Origin: Streptomyces sp. NBC_01551
GTDB lineage: Bacteria > Actinomycetota > Actinomycetes > Streptomycetales > Streptomycetaceae
Direction: 5' to 3'
Length of the DNA: 64,000 nucleotides
NCBI RefSeq assembly: GCF_026339935.1
Contig: NZ_JAPEPX010000001.1
Location: 3,672,001-3,736,000, forward strand
The first letter of the stretch is position 1. The number at the start of each line of letters is the position of its first letter. Shown here piece by piece: positions 24,519 to 33,954 of the stretch. The notes beneath the pieces were generated by a model. That model was not told the DNA's origin. It did no database searches and saw only the letters and a list, made by a program, of their open reading frames with translations. Made by a program: the position numbers and the translations under genes.

Positions 24519-25061
24519 ATGGTCACTCACGTTCCCTCCGAGTCCTACGGCGACGAGCGCGGCGCGCTCCTGTCCTTCGTGGAGGCCCAGCGCGGCGGGC
24601 TGCGCCGCTCGGTGCTCGGCCTGAGCGAGGAGCAGGCCGCGAGCCGCCCGAGCGCGAGCGAGCTGTCCCTGTCGGGGCTGCTGAAGCACGTCGCGGAGTG
24701 CGAGCTCAACTGGCTGCGGCTGGCGCAGCAGCGGCCGAACGAGCTCCAGCGCACGGAGGAGACCTGGGGCGACAGCTTCCGCCTCGTCGGCGAGGAGACG
24801 GTCCCGCAGATCCTCGCGTTCTGGGACGACGTGGCGGCGCAGACCGCCGAGTTCGTCGCCGGCCTGCCCAGCCTGGACGAGAGCTTCCCGCTGCCGCCCG
24901 CGCCGTGGTTCCCGAAGGACGGCAAGGTCTCGATGCGCTGGATGCTGCTGCACCTGGTGGAGGAGTTCGCCCGGCACGCGGGCCACGCGGACATCGTCCG
25001 GGAGTCCCTCGACGGCAAGACCGCCTTCGAGCTGGTGGCGCAGGCCGCCGAGACGGCGTAG
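24519..25061 (+). CDS. DinB-family (DUF664) protein
   Basis: The 180-residue product is a four-helix DinB/YfiT-like protein. Putative metal-ligand histidines are in LSLSGLLKHVAECELNW (KHVAE, ~residue 53) and LLHLVEEFARHAGHADIVRE (HLVEE and HAGHAD, ~148-157), the usual three-His pattern. Members in actinobacteria include mycothiol-dependent transferases; the reaction here is unknown. ATG 24519 was preferred; GAAGG lies 12 nt upstream. A TTG nine bases earlier fits the Shine-Dalgarno spacing better and cannot be excluded. Confidence 0.8.
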   Translation: MVTHVPSESYGDERGALLSFVEAQRGGLRRSVLGLSEEQAASRPSASELSLSGLLKHVAECELNWLRLAQQRPNELQRTEETWGDSFRLVGEETVPQILAFWDDVAAQTAEFVAGLPSLDESFPLPPAPWFPKDGKVSMRWMLLHLVEEFARHAGHADIVRESLDGKTAFELVAQAAETA

Positions 25062-25082
25062 GGGCCCTTCGACGGGGCTGGA

Positions 25083-25094
25083 TAGCCTGGCTCC
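25083..25094 (+). promoter_or_regulatory. leaderless -10 box for the PadR gene
   Basis: TAGCCT at 25083-25088, 6 nt before ATG 25095. Confidence 0.5.
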
Positions 25095-25709
25095 ATGTCA
25101 GCGACGCGGCTTCTCGTCCTCGGGGCGGTCCGGCAGCACGGGCGGGCGCACGGCTACCAGGTGCGGGCCGACCTGGAGTACTGGGGCGCCCACGAGTGGT
25201 CGAACCTCCAGCCCGGCTCGATCTACCACGCGCTCAAGCAGATGGCGAAGCAAGGCGTCCTGCTCGCGCACGAGGTGGCGCCGAGCGCGGCGGGCGGGCC
25301 GCCGCGCACCGAGTACGAGGTGACGGCCGCCGGGCGCGAGGAGTTCTTCCGGCTGCTGCGGGAGGCGCTGGCCGCGTACGACCAGAAGACGGACGTGCTC
25401 TCGGCGGCGCTCGGGTTCATGGTGGACCTGCCCCGCGCGGAGGTGCTGGGGCTGCTGCGGGAGCGGCTGGCCCGGCTCGGCGCGTGGCGCGCGGCCGTGA
25501 CGGAGTACTCCGCTCCGCACGGCGCCCCCCGTGCGCCGGGCCACATCGGGGAGATCACGCACCGCTGGGTCCACTCGGCGGACGCCGAGGCCGACTGGAC
25601 CCGGGGCCTGATCGCCCGTATCGAAGGCGGCGCGTACCGCTTCGCGGGCGAGGGCGGCGACCCGTTCGCGGCGGAACCCGGACCGGGACTTGCACCTCAC
25701 GCCACGTGA
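25095..25709 (+). CDS. PadR-family transcriptional regulator
   Basis: The 204-residue product has the PadR winged helix at the N-terminus: LLVLGAVRQHGRAHGYQVRADLE, then SNLQPGSIYHALKQMAKQGVLLAHEV and EYEVTAAGREEFFRLL. A C-terminal helical part (Vir_C-like, ~100-180) would form the dimer. It has a leaderless-type promoter and 33 bp separates it from the DinB gene. Its 3' end is unusual: the last codons and the stop TGA (25707-25709) are within the palindrome of the tipA promoter. The target is unknown; DinB and tipA are the nearest candidates. Confidence 0.85.
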   Translation: MSATRLLVLGAVRQHGRAHGYQVRADLEYWGAHEWSNLQPGSIYHALKQMAKQGVLLAHEVAPSAAGGPPRTEYEVTAAGREEFFRLLREALAAYDQKTDVLSAALGFMVDLPRAEVLGLLRERLARLGAWRAAVTEYSAPHGAPRAPGHIGEITHRWVHSADAEADWTRGLIARIEGGAYRFAGEGGDPFAAEPGPGLAPHAT

Positions 25710-25720
25710 GGGACCACGGT
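25690..25720 (+). promoter_or_regulatory. MerR-type autoregulated promoter of tipA
   Basis: -35 TTGCAC (25690-25695) and -10-like CACGGT (25715-25720) are separated by 19 bp, the over-long spacer of MerR promoters. The spacer holds the inverted repeat cctcacg-cca-cgtgagg (25695-25711). This closely resembles, from memory, the S. lividans ptipA sequence. Confidence 0.75.
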
Positions 25721-25753
25721 GAGGGGCGTACCCAACCAGAGGAGCGGGACGAA

Positions 25754-26512
25754 ATGAGCTACTCCGTGGGCCAGGTCGCCACGTTCGCCGGAGTCACGGT
25801 GCGCACCCTGCACCACTACGACGAGATCGGGCTGCTCTCCCCGAGCGGCCGCAGCCACGCGGGACACCGGCGTTACGACGACGCCGATCTCGACCGGCTG
25901 CAGCGCATCCTGTTCTACCGGGAGCTCGGCTTCCCGCTCGACGAGGTCGCGGTCCTGCTGAACGACCCGGACTCGGACCCGAGGGAGCACCTGCGCCGGC
26001 AGCACGCCCTCCTGTCCGACCGGATCGCCCGGCTCCAGCGGATGGCCGAGGCCGTTGAGAACGCCATGGAGGCACACCGAATGGGCATCAACCTCACGCC
26101 CGAGGAGAAGTTCGAGGTCTTCGGGGACCACGACCCCGACCAGTACGCCGAGGAGGCGGAGCAGCGCTGGGGCGGCACCGACGCGTACAAGGAGTCCGCC
26201 CGGCGGGCGGCCACGTACACGAAGGACGACTGGAAGCGGATCCAGGCGGAGATGGAGGACCTCAACCGACGGCTCGGCGACCTGATGGCGTCGGGCGCGG
26301 CGGCGGACTCCGCCGAGGCCATGGACCTCGCCGAGGAGCACCGCGGCTGGCTGAGCCGCAACCACTACGACTGCCCGTACGAGATGCACGTCTGCCTGGG
26401 TGAGATGTACGTCGCGGACGAGCGGTTCACGGCCTTCTACGACGCCGTCCGGCCCGGTCTGGCGGTCTTCGTGCGGGACGCGATCCTCGCCAACGCGGTC
26501 CGCGGCGTGTAG
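25754..26512 (+). CDS. tipA: TipA-like MerR regulator with thiopeptide-binding domain
   Basis: TipAL senses thiopeptide antibiotics such as thiostrepton and activates its own promoter. The 252-residue product has a MerR DNA-binding domain (YSVGQVATFAGVTVRTLHHYDEIGLL, given by residues 3-28), a linker coiled coil, and the TipAS domain from M110 (GINLTPEEKFEVFG). A cysteine falls exactly at position 214 (MHVCLGEMY), which is the residue covalently modified by thiostrepton in S. lividans TipAL (253 residues). M110 is an internal ATG (26081) with its own GGAGG at 26068-26072, so a separate short form is encoded too. The main start, 25754, follows GGAGCGGGACGAA. Confidence 0.93.
   Translation: MSYSVGQVATFAGVTVRTLHHYDEIGLLSPSGRSHAGHRRYDDADLDRLQRILFYRELGFPLDEVAVLLNDPDSDPREHLRRQHALLSDRIARLQRMAEAVENAMEAHRMGINLTPEEKFEVFGDHDPDQYAEEAEQRWGGTDAYKESARRAATYTKDDWKRIQAEMEDLNRRLGDLMASGAAADSAEAMDLAEEHRGWLSRNHYDCPYEMHVCLGEMYVADERFTAFYDAVRPGLAVFVRDAILANAVRGV
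26081..26512 (+). CDS. TipAS, internally initiated drug-binding form
   Basis: In-frame ATG 26081 is preceded at 8 nt by GGAGG (26068-26072), in a coding context where this is not needed. The product (143 residues) equals the known TipAS (144 in S. lividans), which lacks the DNA-binding domain and titrates drug. Known biology of the family plus the visible ribosome site support it. Confidence 0.75.
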   Translation: MGINLTPEEKFEVFGDHDPDQYAEEAEQRWGGTDAYKESARRAATYTKDDWKRIQAEMEDLNRRLGDLMASGAAADSAEAMDLAEEHRGWLSRNHYDCPYEMHVCLGEMYVADERFTAFYDAVRPGLAVFVRDAILANAVRGV

Positions 26513-26538
26513 CCGGATCTTCGCGACATCGTCTTGTG

Positions 26539-26576
26539 ACGGCCCCCTCGGGTACCTGGAACCCGGTGGGGGCCGT
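26539..26576 (+). terminator. hairpin after tipA
   Basis: acggccccc (26539-26547) pairs with gggggccgt (26568-26576), with inner cgggt/acccg pairing and a 7-nt loop. It lies 27 bp after the tipA stop. Confidence 0.8.
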
Positions 26577-26683
26577 GTGCGTTGATAATTGAGACCACCG
26601 TCTTGTCCGCCTGCCTGTCCGCAGACACCCGCACATGTCCGCAGAACCCCGCAGACCCCCCGATCCAGGAGAGCCCGGAACTC

Positions 26684-27382
26684 GTGTACACGCTTGCGCT
26701 CGGCCCTGAGTGGCTGTCCCCGGACTATCTGATCTCGCACTTCGGCCTGATCGGCATCCTGGTCATCGTCTTCGCCGAATCGGGACTGTTCGCGTTCCTG
26801 CCCGGCGACTCCCTGCTGTTCACGGCGGGCCTGCTGGTCGCGAACGGCGAGTACATCAAGCAGCCGCTGTGGCTGGTCTGCACCCTGATCGTGGCCGCCG
26901 CGATCATCGGTGACCAGGTCGGCTACATGATCGGCAAGTTCTTCGGCCCGAAGCTCTTCAACCGCCCGAAGTCCAAGGTCTTCAAGCGGGAGAACCTGGA
27001 CAAGGCGCACGAGTTCATGGACAAGCACGGCCCGAAGGCCATCGTGCTCGCCCGTTTCGTCCCGATCATCCGCACCTTCGCGCCGATGGTCGCGGGCGCC
27101 GGGTCGATGAAGTACCGCACCTTCCTGACGTACAACGTCATCGGTGGCATCGGCTGGGGCGCGGGCATCACGATCGCGGGCTACTGGCTCGGCCAGATCG
27201 ACCTGATCAAGAACAACATCGAGGCGATCCTCGTCCTGATCGTCCTCATCTCCCTGATCCCGGTGATCTTCGAGGTGATGAAGGCCCGCAAGGAGGGCAA
27301 GGCGGCCGCCGCGGCGGCGCCGGCCGGCGGCCCCGCGGAGCCGCAGGGCCAGGGCCAGCGCGGCCGCCACGCGAAGCGCTGA
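26684..27382 (+). CDS. DedA-family membrane protein
   Basis: The 232-residue product has the DedA (VTT/SNARE-assoc) domain: FAESGLFAFLPGDSLLFTAGLL, GDQVGYMIGKFFG, and FVPIIRTFAPMVAGAGSMKYRTF, with the re-entrant and transmembrane helices expected. The conserved acidic E and the R-T-F/P-motif residues believed to couple protons are present. Family members act as phospholipid (polyprenyl-phosphate or PE) flippases. The C-terminus is a basic, Ala/Pro-rich tail. GTG 26684 behind AGGAGAG is chosen; an in-frame TTG at 26582 would add an unconvincing 34 residues. GATAAT at 26584-26589 may be the -10. Confidence 0.88.
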   Translation: MYTLALGPEWLSPDYLISHFGLIGILVIVFAESGLFAFLPGDSLLFTAGLLVANGEYIKQPLWLVCTLIVAAAIIGDQVGYMIGKFFGPKLFNRPKSKVFKRENLDKAHEFMDKHGPKAIVLARFVPIIRTFAPMVAGAGSMKYRTFLTYNVIGGIGWGAGITIAGYWLGQIDLIKNNIEAILVLIVLISLIPVIFEVMKARKEGKAAAAAAPAGGPAEPQGQGQRGRHAKR

Positions 27383-27404
27383 CGCGCTGCCCGTACTTCT
27401 CGTC

Positions 27405-27444
27405 CGTACGCCCCGGAGACCCGCCAGAGTCTCCGGGGCGTACG
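27405..27444. terminator. perfect 16-bp bidirectional terminator
   Basis: Arms 27405-27420 and 27429-27444 are exact reverse complements around the 8-nt loop ccgccaga. It lies between the convergent DedA and ThrE-type genes. Confidence 0.87.
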
Positions 27445-27493
27445 TGTTCCCGGCCGGGGCCGTGCAGAGCTGCGCAGAGCTGTTCGGAGCAGC

Positions 27494-29143
27494 TCAGAAG
27501 CCGCGGGTCCGCTTCGCCGCGCGGCGCTTGGCGGCGCTCGCCGCCCCCGGGATGCGCATGAACAGGCGCGAGGCCTCCGACCCGAGGTTGACCCCGATCG
27601 CGATGGCCAGGGCGATGGCGGCGGCGTTCGTCAGCGAGCCCAGGCCCTCGTTGAGCTTGTCCTCGGCGATCAGCAGCAGCCCGTAGTACGTCGCCGAGCC
27701 GGGCAGCAGCGGGCCGATCGCGGCGGTCACGTACGGGAGCGCGGAGGCGAACCGGTAGCGCGAGAAGAGCTGCCCGAACAGGCCGACCAGCCCGGCGGCG
27801 ATGGCGGTGGAGGCGACCGGGGCGATCCCGCCCGCGTAGTGCAGGGCCCCGTACGTCACCCAGGCGACCGCGCCGTTCAGGGTCACGATCCACACGGTGG
27901 AACGTTCCTGCTGGAGCAGGATCGCGAAGGTGAACACCAGCACCATCGACGCCGCGATCTGGATCAGCGGCCGCTCCGTGATCAGGAGGGCCTCCTCCGG
28001 ATTGAGCGTGGCGCCCAGCTGGAGGCCGAGGTAGAGCACGACCAGCACGCCCATGATGATGCCGATGAAGAGGTACATGACCTCCAGCAGGCGGGCGGAT
28101 GCGGTGATGTAGAAGCCGGTCAGGCCGTCCTGGACGGCCGCGACCAGGGCCCGCCCGGGCAGCAGGGCGAACAGCCCGCCCGTGATCACGGCCGAGGCCC
28201 GGACGTCGATCTCGGCCAGCTTCAGAGCCACCCCGAGGCACGCGGGCGGCATCGCGGCGGCGACGAACTGGTAGAACTCCGGAAGCCCGCGGCCGGCGCA
28301 CAGCCAGGCGAGCCGGTCGCCGAGGACCGCCCCGATCGCGGCCGCGAAGAAGACGACCACGCCACCGCCGACCAGCGTCGACGCGGCCCCGGCGAGCAGT
28401 CCGGCGGCGGTGGTCAGCATCCAGCCGGGGTACGGGTGCCGGTTGCGGCGGATCTCGGCGAGGCGGCGGTACGCCTCTTCGAGGGAGATGTCGATCCCGG
28501 GGTGGCTGATGTCGTCCACGAGCCGGAACACGGCCGAGAGCCGGGTGTAGTCGGTGCCCCGGCGGCGCACCGTCCGGTTCGCCGAGACGGGGTCGTCCAC
28601 CAAGGACGGCTGGTGCGTGATGGACAGCAGCGTGAACGTGACGGTGGGCTCGCAACGGTCCAGCCCGTAGCTGCGCGCCACCGCGAACATGGCGGCCTCG
28701 ACGTCCTCGGCGCCCTCGCCTCCCGCGAGCAGCAGCTCGCCGATGCGGAGGGTGAGGTCGAGTACGCGGCCCACGGCGGGCCCGCTCTCGCTGAGCCGCT
28801 GCGCGGGCTCGGGGACGGGGCGGACGTCGACCGGCATGCGGAGCATGGTGCGCATGCGGTCCTGCCAGGGGGACTCCGTCATGCGGGACACCGGGAAGCC
28901 GTGGGCGGGGGTGTAGGCGGCCGGGGAGTACTGGGCGCTGTAGGTGGCGGGCGGCGCGAACGCCGACCCCTCCGGCTCGGGCGGCTGCGCGGCGAGCCCG
29001 TCGGGCACGGAGAACTCGGAGGTCGGCTGGTCCTCTTCGACCCCCTCCGCCTCGATCCCGGCCGGGGAGGTGAAGGCACTGTGCGCCTCGTCGGATTTCG
29101 GCTTCCGGTCCTCGACGCCCCCGGATCCCTCGCCCTCCGCCAC
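27494..29143 (-). CDS. ThrE-type threonine/serine exporter
   Basis: The 549-residue product joins the two parts of ThrE exporters. After a ~110-residue Pro/Glu/Ser-rich, probably disordered, cytoplasmic leader comes the DUF1212-like soluble/membrane domain (RIGELLLAGGEGAEDVEAAM, PGIDISLEEAYRRL). It is followed by about ten transmembrane helices including the DUF3815-like half (NPEEALLITERPLIQ, AAIGPLLPGSATYYGLL). ThrE exports threonine and serine by proton antiport in Corynebacterium. The GTG start at 29143 has GGAGG four nt upstream. The leader is far longer than in Corynebacterium. Confidence 0.85.
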   Translation of the reverse strand: MAEGEGSGGVEDRKPKSDEAHSAFTSPAGIEAEGVEEDQPTSEFSVPDGLAAQPPEPEGSAFAPPATYSAQYSPAAYTPAHGFPVSRMTESPWQDRMRTMLRMPVDVRPVPEPAQRLSESGPAVGRVLDLTLRIGELLLAGGEGAEDVEAAMFAVARSYGLDRCEPTVTFTLLSITHQPSLVDDPVSANRTVRRRGTDYTRLSAVFRLVDDISHPGIDISLEEAYRRLAEIRRNRHPYPGWMLTTAAGLLAGAASTLVGGGVVVFFAAAIGAVLGDRLAWLCAGRGLPEFYQFVAAAMPPACLGVALKLAEIDVRASAVITGGLFALLPGRALVAAVQDGLTGFYITASARLLEVMYLFIGIIMGVLVVLYLGLQLGATLNPEEALLITERPLIQIAASMVLVFTFAILLQQERSTVWIVTLNGAVAWVTYGALHYAGGIAPVASTAIAAGLVGLFGQLFSRYRFASALPYVTAAIGPLLPGSATYYGLLLIAEDKLNEGLGSLTNAAAIALAIAIGVNLGSEASRLFMRIPGAASAAKRRAAKRTRGF

Positions 29144-29242
29144 GCGTCCTCCAGTCCTGGCCAGCCCGGGTATCAGTATGCGGATCCGTTTCCTCCCCGG
29201 CGAAACGACGCCGGACGGCGGACCCGCACCGGGACACGACGA

Positions 29243-29277
29243 CGGGCGGCGCCCCCTCCATGAGGGAGCACCGCCCG
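29243..29277 (-). terminator. hairpin downstream of ppa
   Basis: cgggcgg (29243-29249) pairs with ccgcccg (29271-29277), with inner cccct/aggg pairing and one or two mismatches. It follows the ppa stop (29331) on the minus strand. Confidence 0.65.
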
Positions 29278-29330
29278 CGGTGTCACGGGGGCAGCGGGAG
29301 GTCCCGCTCACCCGTTGCCGAGCGGCCGGC

Positions 29331-29825
29331 TCAGTGGTGGCCGCCCTGCGCCTCCAGGCGCTTGTACGAGGCCTCGATCTCGGCCTCGGCCTCGGTGCGG
29401 CCCACCCAGTTGGCGCCCTCGACCGACTTGCCCGGCTCCAGGTCCTTGTAGACCTCGAAGAAGTGCTGGATCTCCAGGCGGTCGAACTCCGACACGTGGT
29501 GGATGTCGCGCAGGTGCTCGACACGCGGGTCCGAGGCCGGCACGCACAGCAGCTTGTCGTCGCCGCCCGCCTCGTCCGTCATGCGGAACATGCCGATCGC
29601 GCGGCACTTGATGAGGCAGCCGGGGAAGGTCGGCTCGTCCAGGATGACCAGCGCGTCCAGCGGGTCGCCGTCCTCGCCGAGGGTGTTCTCGACGAAGCCG
29701 TAGTCCGCCGGGTAGCTGGTGGAGGTGAAGAGGCGACGGTCCAGACGGATCCGGCCGGTCTCGTGGTCCACCTCGTACTTGTTCCGCGAACCCTTGGGGA
29801 TCTCGATGGTGACGTCGAACTCCAC
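29331..29825 (-). CDS. ppa: inorganic pyrophosphatase (family I)
   Basis: Hydrolyses pyrophosphate released by biosynthesis, driving these reactions forward. The product has 164 residues, the usual bacterial length. It starts [21 protein letters not shown] and shows the signature DGDPLDALV with the three metal-binding aspartates, as well as [12 protein letters not shown] and [13 protein letters not shown] 29825 is preferred because GGAGGAGC sits 6 nt upstream; an ATG at 29840 precedes it in frame and overlaps that ribosome site. It is divergent from the DD-carboxypeptidase gene. Confidence 0.95.
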   Translation of the reverse strand: MEFDVTIEIPKGSRNKYEVDHETGRIRLDRRLFTSTSYPADYGFVENTLGEDGDPLDALVILDEPTFPGCLIKCRAIGMFRMTDEAGGDDKLLCVPASDPRVEHLRDIHHVSEFDRLEIQHFFEVYKDLEPGKSVEGANWVGRTEAEAEIEASYKRLEAQGGHH

Positions 29826-29975
29826 GTCCTGCTCCTCCATGCTTCGGGACTGCATTGATACAGATGCGTGCGCGTCCGTCCCAGCCCTGCCGGGTGGGGT
29901 GCCATGCTCGCGGCAAGACGCAATGGTTAAGTGTCCCTCACGCATATCCGTGATCGCGAAAGGGGCTGGTCCGAG

Positions 29976-31415
29976 GTGCCCTTGGTCAAGACGTGGCAGC
30001 TCATCGCGGCATCGGCCGTCGCCGGCCTCGTCCTGTCGGCCGCGACGGTCTCCGCCGCAGGTCCCTGGGACTCCGGCCAGCGTAAGGCCGAGCGGGACAA
30101 GGCCGCCTCCTGGAGCCGGACGGGTGGCGCAGATCACGGCTCCGAGCCGCTCCCGGAGGCCGCGCCCAGCGCCCCGGCGGTGCTTTCCGGCCTCCCCGCG
30201 GCCCGCCGGGCCGGAAAGCAGGCGGGCCGGCAGTCCGGCTCCGGCTCCGACGCCCTCGCCGAGGCGCTGCGGCCGCTGCTCGCCGATCCCGCGCTCGGAG
30301 CGGTCCGTGCCGCCTCGGTCGTCGACACCGCGACCGGGCAGGTGCTGTACGAGGCCAAGCCGCGCGAGGCGATGACCCCCGCCTCCACCACCAAGATCGC
30401 CACCGCGACGGCGGCCCTGGCCGCGCTCGGCCCCGAGCACCGCTTCCGCACCACCGTGACCCCCGGCGCCGGGCCCGGGCAGATCATCCTGGTCGGCGGC
30501 GGCGACCCGTCCCTCACGGCGAGGAAGAAGCCGCCGGCCGGCTCCGGGGGCAGCCTCGTCGCCCTGGCCGCCGACACCGCCCAGGCCCTCAAGGCGGCCG
30601 GCACCGACAGCGTGAGCCTCGGCTACGACGACTCGCTCTACTCCGGCCCCGCCCGCCACCCGATCGGCCTCAACCCCAACATCGCGCTGCTGACCGCGCT
30701 GACGGCCGACGAGGCCCGGACCAACGACTCGCTCTCGGGCCCCGTCGCACGGTTCCCGGACCCCTCCGGAGAGACCGCCCGGGCCTTCGCCGAGCTGCTC
30801 AAGGAACGCGGCATCAAGGTCACCGCCGCACCCGCCAAAGCCAAGGCCGCCGCGGACGCCGAGCCGCTGGCCACCACCCTGTCCACGCCGCTCGGCGGCC
30901 TCGTCGAGCGGATGCTGACCAACAGCGACAACGACATCGCCGAGGCCCTCGCCCGCCAGACCGCCCTCGCCTCCGGGCAGCCCGGCAGCTTCGAGGGCGG
31001 CGAGAAGGCCGTCGCCGCGCGGCTCGCCGCGCTGGGCATCGACACCACCGGCTCCCGCTTCGCCGACGGCAGCGGCCTGGACCGCGCCGACAAGGTCAGC
31101 GCGGGCCTGCTGACCGCGCTCCTGGCGAAGGCCGCCGACCCGCAGCGGCCCGAACTGCGGCCCGTCCTCACCGGACTGCCCGTCGCCGGGTTCAGCGGCA
31201 CCCTGCGGGGCCGGGGCGGCGGCGACTCCCCGGCCGCCGGGCTGATCCGGGCCAAGACCGGCACCCTCTCGGGCGTGAACTCCCTCGCGGGCACCGTCGT
31301 CGACCCCTCCGGCCGGCTCCTCGCCTTCGCGTTCCTCACGGCCGACACCCCGGGCCCCGAAGGCGCCGAGAGGGCGCTCGACAAGCTGGCGGCCACCGTC
31401 GCGAGCACGCGCTGA
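29976..31415 (+). CDS. dacB: D-Ala-D-Ala carboxypeptidase/endopeptidase (PBP4 type)
   Basis: Trims or cleaves peptidoglycan peptides outside the membrane. The 479-residue product has an N-terminal signal/anchor helix ([21 protein letters not shown]). All three penicillin-binding motifs are visible: S137-T-T-K140, S317-D-N319 and K427-T-G429. It belongs to the class C, DacB/PBP4 type. The segment between the first and second motif contains the extra domain of this family. Start GTG 29976 lies 11 nt after AAGGGG; an upstream GTG at 29931 is possible. The next gene starts 39 bp later from its own promoter. Confidence 0.92.
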   Translation: MPLVKTWQLIAASAVAGLVLSAATVSAAGPWDSGQRKAERDKAASWSRTGGADHGSEPLPEAAPSAPAVLSGLPAARRAGKQAGRQSGSGSDALAEALRPLLADPALGAVRAASVVDTATGQVLYEAKPREAMTPASTTKIATATAALAALGPEHRFRTTVTPGAGPGQIILVGGGDPSLTARKKPPAGSGGSLVALAADTAQALKAAGTDSVSLGYDDSLYSGPARHPIGLNPNIALLTALTADEARTNDSLSGPVARFPDPSGETARAFAELLKERGIKVTAAPAKAKAAADAEPLATTLSTPLGGLVERMLTNSDNDIAEALARQTALASGQPGSFEGGEKAVAARLAALGIDTTGSRFADGSGLDRADKVSAGLLTALLAKAADPQRPELRPVLTGLPVAGFSGTLRGRGGGDSPAAGLIRAKTGTLSGVNSLAGTVVDPSGRLLAFAFLTADTPGPEGAERALDKLAATVASTR

Positions 31416-31442
31416 GGGGGTCCGCCGCGGCGCCGGTCCACG

Positions 31443-31454
31443 TACGGTTGACGC
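31443..31454 (+). promoter_or_regulatory. leaderless -10 box for the metalloprotease gene
   Basis: TACGGT at 31443-31448, 6 nt before ATG 31455. Confidence 0.5.
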
Positions 31455-32573
31455 ATGACGAGCATCGGTGGTGCGGAGATGGTCGACTGGAACCTCGCGG
31501 TGGCGACGGCGACCCGGCTGGTGCGGCCGGGTCCGGAGGTCAGCCGCGACGAGGCCCGGGCCGTGGTGGCGGAGCTGCGCAGGCACGCCAAGACCTCTGA
31601 ACGGCACGTGCGCGAGTACACGCGGATGGTGCCCGAGAACGCGGCGGTGCAGGACACGCCCGTCCTGGTCGTCGACCGGGCCGGCTGGGTCAAGGCCAAC
31701 GTGGCCGGCTTCCGGGAGCTCCTCGGCCCCCTGCTCGGCAAGATGCAGGACCGCCGCGGCAATCCCCCCGGCGGCGCCGTGCTCGGCGCGGTCGGCGGCA
31801 AGGTCACCGGCGTCGAGCTGGGCATGCTGCTCAGCTTCCTGGCCTCCCGGGTGCTCGGCCAGTACGAGACCTTCGCGCCGGCGGCGCTCGACCTGCCGGG
31901 CTCGGCCACCGGCGGGCGACTGCTCCTCGTCGCCCCGAACATCGTGCACGTGGAGCGGGAGCTGGGGGTGAACCCGCACGACTTCCGGCTGTGGGTGTGC
32001 CTGCACGAGGAGACGCACCGTACTCAGTTCACGGCCGTGCCCTGGCTGCGGGACCACCTGGAGGGCGAGATCCAGACGTTCCTCGGCGCCACCGAGATGG
32101 ACCCGATGAACGTACTGGAGCGGCTGCGCGAGGCCGCCCAGTCCTTCGCGGGCGCCCGGCCCGCCGACGAGCAGGGTGACGACGGGCGCTCGCTGGTGGA
32201 GCTCGTGCAGACGCCCGAGCAGCGCGAGGTGCTGGGGCGGCTCACCGCCGTCATGTCCCTGCTGGAGGGGCACGCCGACTACGTGATGGACGGGGTCGGG
32301 CCCGGCGTGGTGCCCTCGGTCGCCGAGATCCGCGAGAAGTTCCAGCAGCGCCGGGCGAGCGGCGCGGGCCGGCTGGACGCCGCGCTGCGCAAGCTGCTCG
32401 GGCTGGACGCGAAGCTGCGGCAGTACCGGGACGGGGAGCGGTTCGTGCGGGCCGTCGTCACCGAGGTCGGGATGGACGGCTTCAACCGGGTGTGGACCTC
32501 CCCGAACACCCTGCCGACGAAGGCGGAGATCGCCAAGCCGGCGGACTGGGTGGCCCGCGTGCACGGGAAGTGA
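31455..32573 (+). CDS. zinc-dependent metalloprotease, DUF2342 family
   Basis: The 372-residue product contains the zincin motif H184-E-E-T-H188 with a following [10 protein letters not shown] that may supply the third ligand region. The family (TIGR03624/DUF2342, sometimes labelled coenzyme F420 biosynthesis-associated) is conserved in actinobacteria directly before tilS. Its substrate is not established, and the F420 label rests only on phylogenetic co-occurrence. There is no signal peptide, so it should be cytoplasmic. The neighbouring order DD-peptidase, metalloprotease, tilS, hpt, ftsH is typical of Streptomyces. Confidence 0.83.
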   Translation: MTSIGGAEMVDWNLAVATATRLVRPGPEVSRDEARAVVAELRRHAKTSERHVREYTRMVPENAAVQDTPVLVVDRAGWVKANVAGFRELLGPLLGKMQDRRGNPPGGAVLGAVGGKVTGVELGMLLSFLASRVLGQYETFAPAALDLPGSATGGRLLLVAPNIVHVERELGVNPHDFRLWVCLHEETHRTQFTAVPWLRDHLEGEIQTFLGATEMDPMNVLERLREAAQSFAGARPADEQGDDGRSLVELVQTPEQREVLGRLTAVMSLLEGHADYVMDGVGPGVVPSVAEIREKFQQRRASGAGRLDAALRKLLGLDAKLRQYRDGERFVRAVVTEVGMDGFNRVWTSPNTLPTKAEIAKPADWVARVHGK

Positions 32574-32791
32574 CGGCGTGTACGGGAAGTGACGGCGCGC
32601 GCCCGAGGCGAAAACGACAAGTAAGGCGACCGAGAGTGACTCGGGACGCGTAAACGTGTCTCACTGGGGGAAGAAGCGTCACCCTTCCGAGGGACCGTGG
32701 GGCGTGGAAGGGCGTGCGATGCTCGGGGAACGGCTCGGCTCTGTCACCATCGACGCACTCTGAGTGACAACTCCCGGCACGCACCACACCC

Positions 32792-32818
32792 CGAAGCCTC
32801 CGAGGCATCCGAGGCATC
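32792..32818. repeat. short 9-bp tandem repeat before tilS
   Basis: cgaagcctc, cgaggcatc, cgaggcatc follow each other at 32792-32818, 26 bp before the tilS start. The rest of the 270-bp gap between the metalloprotease gene and tilS shows no gene; tgcgatgctcgggg near 32716-32729 could hold a -10. Confidence 0.5.
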
Positions 32819-32843
32819 CGAACTTCACCGAAGGGCACCGGAC

Positions 32844-33890
32844 ATGGGTCCCCATCCTGCGGTCGCGGCGATACGCCTGGCGGTCCGCCGCGTACTCCAC
32901 GACGTCCTGACCGACCTCACCGACCGTCCCGCCGACGGCCGCGACCCCGTCGGCACCCCCGGCGGCGCCCCGCCGCTCGTGCTCGTCGCCTGCTCCGGCG
33001 GCGCCGACTCCATGGCGCTCGCCTCCGCCCTCGCCTTCGAAGCCCCCAAGCTCGGCATCCGGGCCGGTGGCATCACCGTCGACCACGGCCTCCAGCCCGG
33101 CTCGGACCTGCGCGCCGCCGAGGTCGTCACCCGCATGACCGCGCTCCGCCTCGACCCGGTGGAGTCCGTCGCCGTGCGCGTCGGCCGCGACGGGGGCCCC
33201 GAGGCCGCCGCCCGCGACGCCCGCTACGGCGCCCTCGACGAGGCCGCCGACCGGCTCGGGGCCTGCGCCGTGCTGCTCGGCCACACCCGGGACGATCAAG
33301 CCGAAACCGTCCTGCTCGGCCTCGCCCGCGGTTCCGGCATCCGCTCCCTCTCCGGCATGGCCGAGGTCTCCGGCGGGCCCGGCCGTACGAACCGCTACCG
33401 GCGCCCCTTCCTCCAGGTCGACCGGCAGACCGCCCGCAAGGCCTGCATGGTCCAGTCCCTCCCCGTCTGGGACGACCCGCACAACGCCGACCCCGCCTAC
33501 ACCCGCTCCCGGCTGCGCCACGAGGGACTGCCCGCCCTCGAGAAGGCACTCGGCAAGGGAGTCGTCGAGGCGCTCGCCCGTACCGCCCAGCTCTCCCGCG
33601 ACGACGCCGACGCCCTGGACTCCTGGGCCGCCGAGGCGGAGACCGGCGTACGGGACGCCGACGGCCGGCTGGAGTGCGCCAAGCTGTACGCCCTGCCCCC
33701 CGCCGTCCGCCGCCGCGTGCTGCGCCGCGCCGTGGTCGCGGCCGGTTCCCCGGCGGGCTCCCTCTTCGCCCGCCACATCGAGGAAGTCGACCGCCTCATC
33801 ACCGGATGGCGGGGTCAGGGCGCCATCAACCTGCCCGGCCGGGTGGAGGCCCAGCGGCAGGGTGGCAGACTTGTCATCCGGCAGGGCTGA
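32844..33890 (+). CDS. tilS: tRNA(Ile)-lysidine synthase
   Basis: Converts the wobble C34 of tRNA-Ile(CAU) to lysidine so that it decodes AUA as Ile. The 348-residue product has the N-type ATP pyrophosphatase loop S51-[17 protein letters not shown], and [17 protein letters not shown], followed by PFLQVDRQ and the [20 protein letters not shown] substrate loop. It is shorter than the E. coli enzyme, as usual for actinobacteria. ATG 32844 lies after AAGGGCACCGGAC. hpt follows at 64 bp; the pair is conserved in most bacteria. Confidence 0.95.
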   Translation: MGPHPAVAAIRLAVRRVLHDVLTDLTDRPADGRDPVGTPGGAPPLVLVACSGGADSMALASALAFEAPKLGIRAGGITVDHGLQPGSDLRAAEVVTRMTALRLDPVESVAVRVGRDGGPEAAARDARYGALDEAADRLGACAVLLGHTRDDQAETVLLGLARGSGIRSLSGMAEVSGGPGRTNRYRRPFLQVDRQTARKACMVQSLPVWDDPHNADPAYTRSRLRHEGLPALEKALGKGVVEALARTAQLSRDDADALDSWAAEAETGVRDADGRLECAKLYALPPAVRRRVLRRAVVAAGSPAGSLFARHIEEVDRLITGWRGQGAINLPGRVEAQRQGGRLVIRQG

Positions 33891-33954
33891 TTGGTGCTGA
33901 ACCACGGCTGAGTCCTCCGGGGCACCCCCGGAGCCCCGGCCGTCGACGAAAGTG

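Noticed and set aside
29331..32564. An open frame of over 1000 codons on the minus strand across dacB and the metalloprotease gene, continuous with ppa
   Set aside because: In this GC-rich DNA the strand opposite a coding frame is often open. Only its last 165 codons are a real gene (ppa). The rest is Gly/Arg/Ala-rich, lacks motifs and is antisense to well-recognised proteins.
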